Below are positions 9,089-17,523 of a DNA stretch of 64,000 nt, in pieces. Location: the NCBI RefSeq assembly GCF_001423905.1, contig NZ_LMPQ01000010.1:156016-220015 (forward strand), given 5' to 3'. The notes below the pieces were generated by a model. It was not told the DNA's origin. It ran no database searches and worked only from the letters and a program-made list of their open reading frames with translations. The stretch comes from Frigoribacterium sp. Leaf186 (lineage in GTDB: Bacteria; Actinomycetota; Actinomycetes; Actinomycetales; Microbacteriaceae). Position numbers and translations under genes: made by a program. The stretch's first letter is position 1. The number at the start of each line of letters is the position of its first letter.

Positions 9089-9203
9089 GCCCCGACAGTA
9101 GGCGCGGCCACTCAGCGGGTTGTCAGCATCTTCACCGTGACGTTCGGGTCGCGCACGGCGTCTCATTGACGCACCACCCACCCCAGCCGAAAGAGGACCT
9201 CAG

Positions 9204-9686
9204 ATGTCGAACACCGCCATGACCACCTCCGCCACAAGCACCGGGTCGCGCGTCGACAGCCCCTCGCGGGTCGACGGTGCCTCGACCGTGTCGTCCGACG
9301 CCGCGGGCACGACGCAGATCGCCGACGGAGTCGTCGCCAAGGTCGCCGGCATCGCCGCCCGCCAGGTGCCGGGCGTCCACTCGATCGGCGGCGGGGCGTC
9401 GCGTGCCGTGGGCGCGCTGCGCAGCGCGGTCGGCCAGCAGGACCACGGCCAGGGCGTCAAGGTCGAGGTCGGCGAGACCCAGGCTGCGGCCGACCTCAGC
9501 ATCGTCGTCGACTACCCGATGTCGGTGCAGCAGGTCGCGAACGACGTCCGTCAGGCCGTCAGCGACGCCATCACCCAGCTCGTCGGACTCGAGGTCGTCG
9601 AGATCAACATCGAGGTCAGCGACATCTTCATCGCCGGCCAGGACGACGACTCGGACGACGAGAACGAGTCGCGGCGCGTCCAGTAG
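9204..9686 (+). CDS. Asp23/Gls24 family envelope stress protein
   Basis: This 160-aa protein has a Ser/Thr-rich N-terminus, then the Asp23 core beginning IADGVVAKVAGIAARQVPGV and continuing with a strand-rich VKVEVGETQAAADLSIVVDYP and VVEINIEVSDIFI. The acidic tail is DDDSDDENESRR. Family members are membrane-proximal proteins abundant under cell-envelope or alkaline stress. An AAAGAGG-type ribosome site precedes the ATG. The next gene is a tiny cationic protein that may be its membrane-associated partner. Confidence 0.88.
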   Translation: MSNTAMTTSATSTGSRVDSPSRVDGASTVSSDAAGTTQIADGVVAKVAGIAARQVPGVHSIGGGASRAVGALRSAVGQQDHGQGVKVEVGETQAAADLSIVVDYPMSVQQVANDVRQAVSDAITQLVGLEVVEINIEVSDIFIAGQDDDSDDENESRRVQ

Positions 9687-9832
9687 TCAGCGCTTTCAGC
9701 GGGCAGGGAGTTCAGTGAGACCTGCGGCGGTCGCCCCGACGCGATCGTCTCCCGCAGCACCGCGGGCCGCATCCCACCGAGCCGACCGGCTCGACCGCAC
9801 GACCCGTGCACCATCGCCCCAGGAGGCACCCC

Positions 9833-9961
9833 ATGGCATCACTGCTCCGACGCTTCGCCCCGCTGATCGCGACGTTCGTCTTCAAGAAGATCATGAACAA
9901 GCGCCGCGGTGGCGGCAACGGCCAGGCCGGCGGCTACCAGCAGCCCGGTCGTCGCCGCTGA
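9833..9961 (+). CDS. 42-aa cationic hydrophobic/Gly-rich peptide
   Basis: A clear AGGAGG ribosome site (9821-9826) precedes the ATG. The product starts MASLLRRFAPLIATFVFKK, a short amphipathic or hydrophobic segment, and continues as a basic, Gly/Gln-rich tail ending in GRRR. It is too short for most gene calls. In related genomes, Asp23-family genes are often followed by small membrane-anchoring proteins, so it may anchor the Asp23 protein; this is inference. A strong hairpin follows directly. Confidence 0.7.
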   Translation: MASLLRRFAPLIATFVFKKIMNKRRGGGNGQAGGYQQPGRRR

Positions 9962-9993
9962 CCCGGCGCCCGCACCGCCCCGGACCGCCCCGG

Positions 9994-10033
9994 ACGCAGG
10001 AGGCGCGACTCACGCGAGTCGCGCCTCCTGCGT
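9994..10033 (+). terminator. 17-bp perfect hairpin
   Basis: Arms 9994-10010 and 10017-10033 are perfect complements with a 6-nt loop. Each arm contains one copy of the dispersed GGAGGCGCG motif, in opposite orientations. It sits 33 bp past the stop of the 42-aa gene. The strong GC stem has no U-tract. Confidence 0.7.
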
Positions 10034-10052
10034 TCGTGCGTCCCGGCCGCGC

Positions 10053-10116
10053 CACCCCCTGCAGCGGCGGTCAGCGATTTGCCTAGGCAGGGCTTGAGCG
10101 CCGCTCGGCGGGGTGA
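10053..10116. repeat. palindromic repeat, copy 1
   Basis: First of two near-identical elements of about 64 bp in the junction before the convergent MFS gene. It carries segments ordered A-B-A'-B' (CACCCCCTGC, AGCGGCGGT, GCAGGGCTTG, AGCGCCGCT), so arms interleave. In this copy A' has two changes relative to copy 2. Confidence 0.75.
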
Positions 10117-10157
10117 CACGGCTGGCTGGCACGACGCGAGGACGCCACAGCGTCAGC

Positions 10158-10221
10158 CACCCCCTGCAGCGGCGCTCAGCGATTTGCCTAGGCAGGGGGT
10201 GAGCGCCGCTCGGCGGGGTGA
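10158..10221. repeat. palindromic repeat, copy 2 (pseudoknot-like arm order)
   Basis: A is at 10158-10167, B at 10168-10176, A' at 10192-10201 and B' at 10202-10210. A pairs perfectly with A', and B with B'. Because the pairs interleave rather than nest, an RNA copy could form an H-type pseudoknot, or alternate between two hairpins. It may act as a terminator for the leftward MFS gene or the rightward small gene. Confidence 0.75.
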
Positions 10222-10247
10222 CGCGGGGTGAGCGCCGCACGACCGGG

Positions 10248-11543
10248 TCAGGCGGCGGGGCGGGCCGATCGGCGGGCGAGCAGGCGGTCGCTCACGAGCA
10301 CCGCGACCAGCACGACCGCGGCCACCACGATGTAGAGCACGGGCAGCGAGTCGAGCCCGGCTCCGTCGAGCACGAGGGCGCCGATCAGGGCTCCTCCGCC
10401 GATGCCGGCGTTGAAGCCCGTCGTGTAGAAGGCGCTCGCGAGGTCGCGCATGCGCTCGGGTGCCACCTGCAGCATGCGGGTCTGGAACAGCGGCGGCAGG
10501 GCACCGAACGTCACGCCCCACAGCACGAAGGCCACGAGCGACGGCATGAGCATCCCCTCGAAGAGCAGCATGCCGGTCACGGCGAGACCGACCACGGCCA
10601 CCCCGATCGGGATGCTCACCCGCGGCCGCGCCCCGAGGAACCAGCCGACCATGCCGAGCCCGACGGCCCCGGCGACGCCGAACGCGAAGAGCCAGCCGGC
10701 GAGTCCCTGCTCGGGCACCCCGGTCGAGCGCACGAGGTAGGGCGTGATGTACGTGAAGAACGAGTAGTGGCCGATCATGAACACCGCCGTGATGACGCAG
10801 CTCAGCACGACGCCGAGCACGCTCGGCTTCGGCAGCCTGCGACGGCGGACGGTGGCACCCGCAGGAGGCGCGGTGCCCTCGACCAGCGTCGGCACCGCGT
10901 CGGTCACCGGCTCGGGGGTCGACTCGTGCGCCGTACCCCGCCCCACCGGCGGCAGGAACTTGTAGACGAAGACGGCCCCGAGTGCCATCAGACCGGCGAG
11001 GATGCCGAACGCCTCACGCCAGCCGAGCGCCTGGCCGAGGGCGGTGCCGAGCGGGACGCCCAGCACGAACGCGAGGGTGCCGCCGCTCATGGCGACGGCG
11101 AGCGCACGGCCGACCTGGGCGCGCGGCACGAGGTGCCCGGCGTAGGCGCCGCCGATGGCCCAGAACATGCCGTGGGCGAGACCGCCGAGCACGCGGCTGG
11201 CGAGGACCAGCTCGTAGGTCGGCGCGATCGCGGTGAGCCCGGCGCTGATCGCGAGGACGACGATCAGGCCGACCACGATCAGGTGGCGGGGCAGGCGACG
11301 GGTGAGGTGGGTGAGGCCGGTGCTGGTCAGCACGACCGTGAAGGCGAAGACGCTGACGAGCAGGCCGATGCTCGACTCGGTGACGCCGAGGTCGGCGCTC
11401 ATCTCGGGCAGCAGGCCGGTCGGCAGCATCTCGCCCGAGATCGAGAGGAACGTGGCGACGGCGATGGCGATCAGGCCGGCCCACGGGAAGCGGGCGGACG
11501 GGGTGGACGAGGGCGCCGTGGGGCGCGGGGGTGCGAGTGTCAT
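10248..11543 (-). CDS. MFS transporter (DHA1/AraJ-like efflux type)
   Basis: This 431-aa polytopic membrane protein has about 12 hydrophobic segments and a central charged loop (about residues 205-240) rich in Pro/Thr. The N-terminal stretch SGEMLPTGLLPEMSADLGV, followed by GLLVSVFAFTVVLTS, is typical of MFS sugar or drug efflux permeases of the AraJ/YdhP type. Substrate is unknown. One copy of the GGAGGCGCG motif encodes part of the central loop. Confidence 0.85.
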   Translation of the reverse strand: MTLAPPRPTAPSSTPSARFPWAGLIAIAVATFLSISGEMLPTGLLPEMSADLGVTESSIGLLVSVFAFTVVLTSTGLTHLTRRLPRHLIVVGLIVVLAISAGLTAIAPTYELVLASRVLGGLAHGMFWAIGGAYAGHLVPRAQVGRALAVAMSGGTLAFVLGVPLGTALGQALGWREAFGILAGLMALGAVFVYKFLPPVGRGTAHESTPEPVTDAVPTLVEGTAPPAGATVRRRRLPKPSVLGVVLSCVITAVFMIGHYSFFTYITPYLVRSTGVPEQGLAGWLFAFGVAGAVGLGMVGWFLGARPRVSIPIGVAVVGLAVTGMLLFEGMLMPSLVAFVLWGVTFGALPPLFQTRMLQVAPERMRDLASAFYTTGFNAGIGGGALIGALVLDGAGLDSLPVLYIVVAAVVLVAVLVSDRLLARRSARPAA

Positions 11544-11760
11544 GGAACCTGGGGTGGTCGGCGGGCGCCGTTCTCTCGACCCGATGGCGGCCACGGGCCG
11601 GCCGGTCGCCTCGACCAGAGGGTCGAGCAGGCCTGTCGGCGGCACGGCCTTCACGACTCGTGTCGTTCGTGACCGTGGGTGGCTCGGGGAGGATGGTGAT
11701 CCCGACTGCGCGCTGTCGTGCACGCCCGGGGCCGGGAATGACGCCCGACCGAGGTCGAGT
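11544..11760. other. 217-bp gene-free gap
   Basis: This gap separates the DUF805 stop from the MFS start, both on the minus strand. I see no convincing ORF. A short inverted repeat, TCACGA...TCGTGA near 11650-11675, could be an operator for the MFS gene, but nothing confirms it. Confidence 0.3.
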
Positions 11761-12357
11761 CTAGCCGCTGTCGCCCGGCCTGGCCAGGGGCGGGTCGGTC
11801 GCCTGCGGAGCTGCGAGGTCGAGCTCGCGGTCACGGAAGCGGGCACTCGGCGGCCGGGTCTCGCGGGCGAGCATCAGCACGACGACGATCTGGAGGAACG
11901 GGAGCAGCACGCCGAGCCAGAACCAGCCCCACCCCCACGCGCCGGCGGCGTGCAGGCGACGGATCGTGAGCGTCGCCATGGGCACGAAAGTCATGAGGCA
12001 CCAGAGGCCCCACACGATGCCGACCCAGGTCGTCCCCCCGGGGGCACCGCCGACCGTCCCACCCGACGTGACGACCTGCCAGTACGCGAAGAGCGACGAG
12101 CCGTAGGCGCCGACAGACCACGACACCTCGCCCGCCCCGCGCACGAGCGACCCGACGCCGAGGTTCCACGCGAGCCCCAGCGCGGTCTGGAACAGCCAGA
12201 TCCACCAGAACTCGGCGCGGCCGGCCCGGGCGTGCACGACGTACGCGTTGCCCACGAAGCGCCGTAGTGCCTGCTTCGGGGTCGCACCCGGCACCGGCTG
12301 CCGATCGACCTCGAACCACGAACCCCGCGTCGTGCCTGCCGCCGTGTCCCCGCTCAT
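11761..12357 (-). CDS. DUF805 membrane protein
   Basis: This 198-aa membrane protein has a DUF805 core: RRFVGNAYVVHARAGRAEFWW, then four hydrophobic segments, with the family's Arg-x-x-Asp/His-type motif appearing as LTIRRLHAAGAWGW. The N-terminal 30 residues are polar and the C-terminus is charged and Pro-rich. Its function is unknown; the family is widespread in bacteria, often near prophage or stress genes. It starts divergently from the DUF2256/DUF3253 gene. Confidence 0.82.
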   Translation of the reverse strand: MSGDTAAGTTRGSWFEVDRQPVPGATPKQALRRFVGNAYVVHARAGRAEFWWIWLFQTALGLAWNLGVGSLVRGAGEVSWSVGAYGSSLFAYWQVVTSGGTVGGAPGGTTWVGIVWGLWCLMTFVPMATLTIRRLHAAGAWGWGWFWLGVLLPFLQIVVVLMLARETRPPSARFRDRELDLAAPQATDPPLARPGDSG

Positions 12358-12492
12358 CGGGACGACGATACGCGGACCGTGCCCCCGCCTCCATCCCCTG
12401 AGCGGACGAGGAGGTGCGACACGCACCGAGCGGAGGGAACGACGGGCGCGTCCCCGGGAACGCTCACCGCGCCTCCCGCGTTGACTGTCAGC

Positions 12493-12882
12493 ATGAGCGC
12501 CGCGACCCACGATCCGAAGACCTGCCGATCGTGCGGACGCACGATCGAGTGGCGCAAGAAGTGGGCGTCGAACTGGGACGAGGTCGCGTACTGCAGCGAC
12601 GCCTGCCGCAAGCGCAAGGTGACGACGCAGGACCGCGCCCTCGAGCAGCGCATCCGCGACCTGCTCGCGGCCCGGGCCGCCACGTCGAGCATCTGCCCCT
12701 CCGACGTCGCCCGGTCGCTGCACCCCGACGACGAGGACGCGTGGCGCGACCTGATGGAGCCCGTGCGACGCGCGGCCCGTCGCCTGGTCGCCGCGGGCGA
12801 GGTCGACATCACGCAGGGCGGGTCGGTGGTCGACCCGTCGACGGCGAAGGGTCCGATCCGCATCCGCCGGCACCGGTCGTGA
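12493..12882 (+). CDS. DUF2256 and DUF3253 two-domain protein
   Basis: This 129-aa protein has an N-terminal zinc-ribbon-like DUF2256 segment (KTCRSCGRTIEWRKKW ... YCSDACRKRK, four cysteines) and a C-terminal DUF3253 helical domain with ICPSDVARSLHPDDEDAWRDLM. This fusion is common; DUF2256 is often found near cryptochrome or photolyase genes, and an Fe-S photolyase lies 3.4 kb away. Its molecular function is unknown. The ATG at 12493 starts at the domain edge; its stop overlaps the next gene's GTG. Confidence 0.85.
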   Translation: MSAATHDPKTCRSCGRTIEWRKKWASNWDEVAYCSDACRKRKVTTQDRALEQRIRDLLAARAATSSICPSDVARSLHPDDEDAWRDLMEPVRRAARRLVAAGEVDITQGGSVVDPSTAKGPIRIRRHRS

Positions 12883-14336
12883 CCGGCGCGGTCCCCAGCC
12901 GACGAGAGGGCGCCCGGGCCGCACGCCTCGCCCGCACCTCGCACGACGCCCGTCCGTTCGGGCCGCGGTTCGTCGTGCCGCTGCTGTTCGGCCCGCTGCT
13001 GAACCCCATCAACACCACGATGATCGCGGTCGCCCTGGCCCCGATCTCGACCGACCTCGGCATCGGTGCCGACCAGGCGATCTGGCTCGTGGCCGCGCTC
13101 TACCTGGCCAGCGCGATCGGCCAGCCGACGATGGGCAAGCTCGCCGACCGGGTCGGACCGAAGAAGGTGTTCGTCAGCGGCATGGTCGTCGTCATGCTCG
13201 CCGGCGTGTTGCCCGAGGTGCTGCCGTCGTTCGGCGGAGCCGTCGCCGCGCGGGTGCTGATCGGCATCGGCACCTCGGCCGCCTACCCCGCCGCGATGAC
13301 GGCCATCCGCAACCAGTCGGACCGTCTCGGCGTCGCGACCCCGCCGCTCGTGCTGGGTGGCCTGTCGATCTCGTCGCTCGCGTCGGCCGCGGCCGGGCCG
13401 GCCCTCGCCGGGGCGCTGATCGGCCTGTTCGGCTGGCACTCCATCTTCTTGGTCAACGTGCCGCTCGCCGGCGTCGGACTCGTGCTCTCGCTGCTCTGGA
13501 TGCCGAGCGACTCGCTGCGCCCGGCCCGTGACCCCACGGCCACCCGGCTCTCGTTCGCCCGTGCCGTCGACCTGCCGGGGCTCGCCCTCTTCGCCGTCAC
13601 GATCGCCGCCCTGCTCGTGTTCCTGCTCGACCTGCGTCAGGGCTGGTGGTGGCTGCTCGGCCTGGCCGTCGCCGCGCTGGTCGGCCTCGTCGCCTGGGAG
13701 CTCCGAGCCGTCGCGCCCTTCGTCGACGTGCGCGTGCTCGCGGCGAACGGGCCCCTGACCCGCACCTACCTGCGACTCTTCCTCGTCTACGGCATCGCCT
13801 ACACGGTCACCTACGGCTTCTCGCAGTGGGTGCAGCAGGTCGGCGGCATCGGCAGCGCGCAGGCCGGGCTGATCCAGCTGCCGGGTGCGATCGTCGCGGG
13901 GGTCGCGTCCTTCGTCTTCGCCCGGCGGTCGGCCGTGCGGCTGCCCTTGGTCGTGGCGGCGACCGTGCCGATCGCAGGAGGCGCGCTGCTGCTGACCACC
14001 GCCTCCGGGTCCCCGGTCTGGGCGCTCGTGCTCGTGCCGGCCCTGTTCGGCCTGCCGCAGGGCCTCGCCTCGGTCTCGAACCAGGCCGCGCTCTACCGCC
14101 AGGTGCCGTCGTCGATGATCGGCACGGCCGCGGGCCTCTCGCGCACCGCGATCTACGTCGGGGCCATCGGGGCGTCGAGCCTGATCGGCGGCGTGTACGG
14201 CGACGCACCGACCACGACCGGACTGCACACGCTGGCCGCGGTCGTGATCGGTCTCGCGGTCGTCGCGACGGCGCTGACGGTGTTCGACGGGTCGCTGCGA
14301 GCCCCCTCACGGGACTCCGCACCGTCTCGCAGGTGA
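12879..14336 (+). CDS. MFS transporter (DHA2-like drug efflux type)
   Basis: This 485-aa membrane protein shows about 14 hydrophobic segments. The N-terminal region NPINTTMIAVALAPISTDLG, then WLVAALYLASAIGQPTMGKL and ADRVGPKKVF (MFS motif A), is typical of multidrug efflux of the DHA2 family. It starts with a GTG that overlaps the preceding stop. Substrate is unknown. One GGAGGCGCG motif lies within the coding sequence near 13977. Confidence 0.88.
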   Translation: MTGAVPSRREGARAARLARTSHDARPFGPRFVVPLLFGPLLNPINTTMIAVALAPISTDLGIGADQAIWLVAALYLASAIGQPTMGKLADRVGPKKVFVSGMVVVMLAGVLPEVLPSFGGAVAARVLIGIGTSAAYPAAMTAIRNQSDRLGVATPPLVLGGLSISSLASAAAGPALAGALIGLFGWHSIFLVNVPLAGVGLVLSLLWMPSDSLRPARDPTATRLSFARAVDLPGLALFAVTIAALLVFLLDLRQGWWWLLGLAVAALVGLVAWELRAVAPFVDVRVLAANGPLTRTYLRLFLVYGIAYTVTYGFSQWVQQVGGIGSAQAGLIQLPGAIVAGVASFVFARRSAVRLPLVVAATVPIAGGALLLTTASGSPVWALVLVPALFGLPQGLASVSNQAALYRQVPSSMIGTAAGLSRTAIYVGAIGASSLIGGVYGDAPTTTGLHTLAAVVIGLAVVATALTVFDGSLRAPSRDSAPSRR

Positions 14337-14650
14337 CCTCGTCGCCCGGTCGACACACCGGGGATTCGCAAACCGGACAACTCCGTTCGGTCAGGGGCGG
14401 GTGAATACCCGGCGACCTCTTTCGGGCCGGATTTCTTCACCGAGCGCAAGAAAAGAGCCGATGAACGATCGCATTCGCTTCGTCGACCGCCGCGCATACC
14501 CCGAGGTATCGGGCCGCCGGAGCGGGTTAAGGCACCGATCCACCCCCCGCTCAGGGGCCACGAGGACACCTCGTCCCGTTAGCTTTGCCCTCGTTCGCCG
14601 CCGGTGAACACCGTCGACACCGACGACACCCCAGTTCGAAGGAGCACCGA
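14337..14650. other. 314-bp upstream region of T7SS locus A
   Basis: The region has no convincing ORF and is less GC-rich than its surroundings. It presumably holds the promoter of the T7SS locus. A small hairpin, CGAGGACACCTCG, lies at 14561-14573. I cannot assign -35 or -10 boxes with confidence. A GAAGGAG ribosome site closes the region just before the ATG. Confidence 0.4.
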
Positions 14651-14944
14651 ATGCCCAACCTGAACGTGACCTACGGCGACATGCGCGATGCCGCGACCCG
14701 TCTGAACAACGGCGAGCAGGACATCGAGTCGAAGCTGCGCGAGCTCAAGACCCTGGTCGACAGCCTCATCAGCGGCGGCTACGTGACCGACCAGTCGTCC
14801 GTGGCGTTCGGGTCGTCGTACCAGGAGTTCAACGACGGCGCGACCAAGACGATCCAGGGGCTCGAAGGCATGAGCCAGTACCTGAACAGCGCCGCCGAGG
14901 CGCTGGAGCAGACCGACTCCGAGCTGGCCAAGGCCCTCAAGTAG
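14651..14944 (+). CDS. WXG100-family protein, T7SS locus A
   Basis: This 97-aa helical-hairpin protein resembles EsxA/WXG100 substrates. The loop between helices reads SGGYVTD (residues 41-47) in place of Trp-x-Gly, a variant seen in actinobacterial WXG100 proteins. Helix 2 ends with LEQTDSELAKALK. The ATG at 14651 follows a GAAGGAG site. It is clearly related to the protein at 53843 in locus B (shared MPN-NV start and TD-SS after the turn). It probably forms the secreted dimer of the system encoded by this locus. Confidence 0.85.
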   Translation: MPNLNVTYGDMRDAATRLNNGEQDIESKLRELKTLVDSLISGGYVTDQSSVAFGSSYQEFNDGATKTIQGLEGMSQYLNSAAEALEQTDSELAKALK

Positions 14945-15068
14945 CCGGACGCGGTCCCGCCTCCCGCCCCGGGAGGCGGGACCGCCCGTCCGCCACCGCC
15001 CGGTGGCACCACTCGGCACGACCTCGGCACGACATCGACACGACATCGTCGGGAACGGACTCGGAGAC

Positions 15069-15359
15069 ATGGCAGACCTGATCGTCGACGGAGAGGCGTT
15101 GAAGACCTCGATCGACGCCCTCGCGCGGGTGCGGGACGAGCTCGACCACCAGGCGTCGGGCAAGGACGAGAACAAGGACATCTTCGGGCAGGCCACGGTG
15201 AACAAGGCCATGCACGACTTCAGCGGCAACTGGAAGATCCACCGCGGCAAGATCAAGGACAACGTCTCGAAGCTGCACGACAAGCTGCAGCAGATGCACG
15301 ACGAGTGGGACAAGGCGGACGCCAGCATCGCCGACGGCCTGAAGACGGAGACCGTCTGA
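15069..15359 (+). CDS. WXG100-sized helical protein
   Basis: This 96-aa, highly charged helical protein starts MADLIVDGEALKTSIDALAR and has a central FSGNWKIHRGKIKDN, where the NWK turn may replace WXG. It overlaps the next gene by one base (TGATG). Its size, helical-hairpin character and position directly after a WXG100 gene suggest a partner subunit or a chaperone for the 513-aa protein downstream. Confidence 0.72.
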   Translation: MADLIVDGEALKTSIDALARVRDELDHQASGKDENKDIFGQATVNKAMHDFSGNWKIHRGKIKDNVSKLHDKLQQMHDEWDKADASIADGLKTETV

Positions 15360-16900
15360 TGCCCGAACGTCCCGGCGAGTGGAACCTGCTGAACCGTCAC
15401 CGCGACCCGGTCGTGGCCGACGTCGAGCAGATCGAGCAGCTCACCGTCTACTACCGCGACATGGCGAAGGACATCGAGGACCAGGCCACGGTGCTCCGCC
15501 GCATCGGCGAGGGCGACGAGTCGCAGTTCAAGGGCGAGAGCGCCGACCGGGTCCGCGAGAAGAGCAAGCAAGTCGGCGAACAGCTGACCAAGATGAGCGG
15601 CCGGTACACGGCCGTGCGCGACGCCCTGACGGAGTACCTGCCCGCCCTGCAGGTCGCACTGGCCGAGTCGGCCGCCGCCCTGGCCGACGCCACGGCGGCG
15701 AACGGCGCGATGGCCGCGGCCACCGGCATGTCCGACCCGCGGGTCGGACGCCCGTCGGACGCTCCCCCGCTGACGACCGAGGAGGAGGCGGCGGGCCGAG
15801 CGAAGGACGGCGCGCTCTCGGACGCCAAGGGGTCGAGCACCGCGGCCGTGGCCCGCCTCGAGAACGCCCTCACCGAACTCGACGCCCGCGGGCGGCGCGC
15901 CTCGGAGACCATCAGGGGGGCGTGGAACGACGGCCTCAAGGACTCGTGGCAGGACCGCGTGAAGGAGAACTTCCGGAAGTTCTTGAAGATCTTGGTCAAG
16001 ATCTTGACCTGGATCGGCGTCGCGTTGGCCCTGCTCGCGTTCTTCATCCCGGGTCTCGGCATGGCCGCGCTGGCCGGGGCCATCGTGACCGGGCTCGCCT
16101 TCGCGGCGACCGCCGCGCAGGCCGCCCTGGGCGACGCGTCGTTCGTCGACGTCATCATCGCGGGCGTCGGCGTGCTGCTGCTCGGTGCCGGCGCCCTGCT
16201 GACCAAGCTCGTCAGCATCCGCAAGCTCGCGCTCGTCAAGACCGACGCGAAACAGCTGCGGCTCATGTCGGAGCGGTTCGCGAAGACCGAGGCGAAGCTC
16301 GTCAAGAACAACGAGAAGCTCACGCGCATGATCGCCCAGAACCGGGCGTCCATGACCATCCGCCCCCAGCAGCAGCGTGCCGCCCGGTGGCAGGAACGCA
16401 ACCAGCTGCGCGTCGAACGGTTCGCCATGCAGAACCAGCGTGCGGCCAACCTGGAACGCCTCGCCGACCTCCGTGGCCCGGGCCGTGCCGCACTGCTCGC
16501 GCGGATGGAGCAGAACGCGATCCACAAGACGGGCATCGGCAAGGTCGACCCCAACTGGTGGAACCTCAAGAAGCTGCCGTTCCTCTTGAACAAGGACGCC
16601 AAGGCGTTCAACGAGAGATTCAGGAAGAGCGTTCCGGGGTACCGCGGGTTCCGGAAGGACAAACTGTTCGGCGTCGACCAGGTTCACGACTACAACGTCT
16701 ACCAACACGCCCTGCGCCTGCAGGGGATCGCGACCCCGAGCCTGTCGCCGGCGATCTCGTTCTTCAACGGTGGGCGCACGATGTACGGGTGGGCCGGCAC
16801 CGGGTTCGGCCTGCTCGCCGCCAACGGCGCCCTCCCGGCCTACGACCGCGCGAAGCAGGACTTCCCCGGGGGCAACGAGCGCCCCGAGGCGCCGCTGTGA
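15359..16900 (+). CDS. T7SS-associated helical membrane protein, candidate substrate/effector
   Basis: This 513-aa protein has a helical N-terminal region (about 1-205) with a WXG/LXG-like coiled character: VEQIEQLTVYYRDMAKDIEDQ and KMSGRYTAVRDALTEYLPAL. A hydrophobic central segment follows (about 210-290, at least two membrane-spanning stretches), then a basic coiled region (290-400) and a C-terminal domain with GYRGFRKDKLFG and VHDYNVYQHALRLQG. I recognise no catalytic motif. T7SS effectors often have this order of helical targeting domain, membrane segment and variable C-terminus, but a structural role is equally possible. Confidence 0.7.
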   Translation: MPERPGEWNLLNRHRDPVVADVEQIEQLTVYYRDMAKDIEDQATVLRRIGEGDESQFKGESADRVREKSKQVGEQLTKMSGRYTAVRDALTEYLPALQVALAESAAALADATAANGAMAAATGMSDPRVGRPSDAPPLTTEEEAAGRAKDGALSDAKGSSTAAVARLENALTELDARGRRASETIRGAWNDGLKDSWQDRVKENFRKFLKILVKILTWIGVALALLAFFIPGLGMAALAGAIVTGLAFAATAAQAALGDASFVDVIIAGVGVLLLGAGALLTKLVSIRKLALVKTDAKQLRLMSERFAKTEAKLVKNNEKLTRMIAQNRASMTIRPQQQRAARWQERNQLRVERFAMQNQRAANLERLADLRGPGRAALLARMEQNAIHKTGIGKVDPNWWNLKKLPFLLNKDAKAFNERFRKSVPGYRGFRKDKLFGVDQVHDYNVYQHALRLQGIATPSLSPAISFFNGGRTMYGWAGTGFGLLAANGALPAYDRAKQDFPGGNERPEAPL

Positions 16901-17523
16901 GCGGCGGCGGCGACCGCCTCGACCGTCCCCGCGTCGAGGCCGTGATCGAGGCCGGCCTGCCCGACTGGCTCGTCGTGCCGTCACGGACGGCCGGGGCGGG
17001 CCTGGACGAGGCCGAGTGGCGTGAGCTGATGATCGACCTGTTCGATGAGCTGGCGCGGGCCGACCTCGAGATCGACGTCGCGCCTCCTGCCCTCGACGTC
17101 GACGCCACCCTGACCGACCTGCTCGACATGGCCGACTCGCTCGACGACTCGTCGCGACTCGTCGCCGGACTCGGCCTGCCGGGTCGCTGGCCGCTGCCGG
17201 TGATCGTGTCGGCGGCCGACACCGAGGACGACGTGGACCTGCTCGAACTGGGCCTGGCCCGCGGCGGTCACCCCGCCGAGGCACCCACCGTCGAGGACCT
17301 GCCCGACGGTGACGGACCCGGCATCGTCGTCAGCCGCGCCGACGTCACCGACGACCGCGAGGTCTGGGCGACCGTGACGTGCGTCCGCCGACGCGACGGC
17401 CTGGACGTCGTGGCCCTCTGGCGGACGAACGACCTCGGGCTCGTGGTGCCGTTCCGCGAACAGGTCGTCCGGTTGATGCCCCTGATCCGGGTCGGCCCGT
17501 GGACCGACGGGAGCGACGCATGA
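16897..17523 (+). CDS. conserved T7SS-locus protein of unknown function
   Basis: This 208-aa acidic protein has no signal peptide or membrane segment. It begins with a GTG overlapping the previous stop. Visible features are a helical WRELMIDLFDELARADLEI, a repeated acidic Leu-rich stretch, and a C-terminal strand-rich part ending LVVPFREQVVRLMPLIRVGPW. I do not recognise the family. Tight packing in the locus argues for a cytosolic accessory or chaperone role. Confidence 0.6.
   Translation: MSGGGDRLDRPRVEAVIEAGLPDWLVVPSRTAGAGLDEAEWRELMIDLFDELARADLEIDVAPPALDVDATLTDLLDMADSLDDSSRLVAGLGLPGRWPLPVIVSAADTEDDVDLLELGLARGGHPAEAPTVEDLPDGDGPGIVVSRADVTDDREVWATVTCVRRRDGLDVVALWRTNDLGLVVPFREQVVRLMPLIRVGPWTDGSDA

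Noticed and set aside
14337-14650. A small ORF (14401-14607) upstream of T7SS locus A
   Set aside because: It has no ribosome site and overlaps the presumed promoter; its translation is basic and low complexity.
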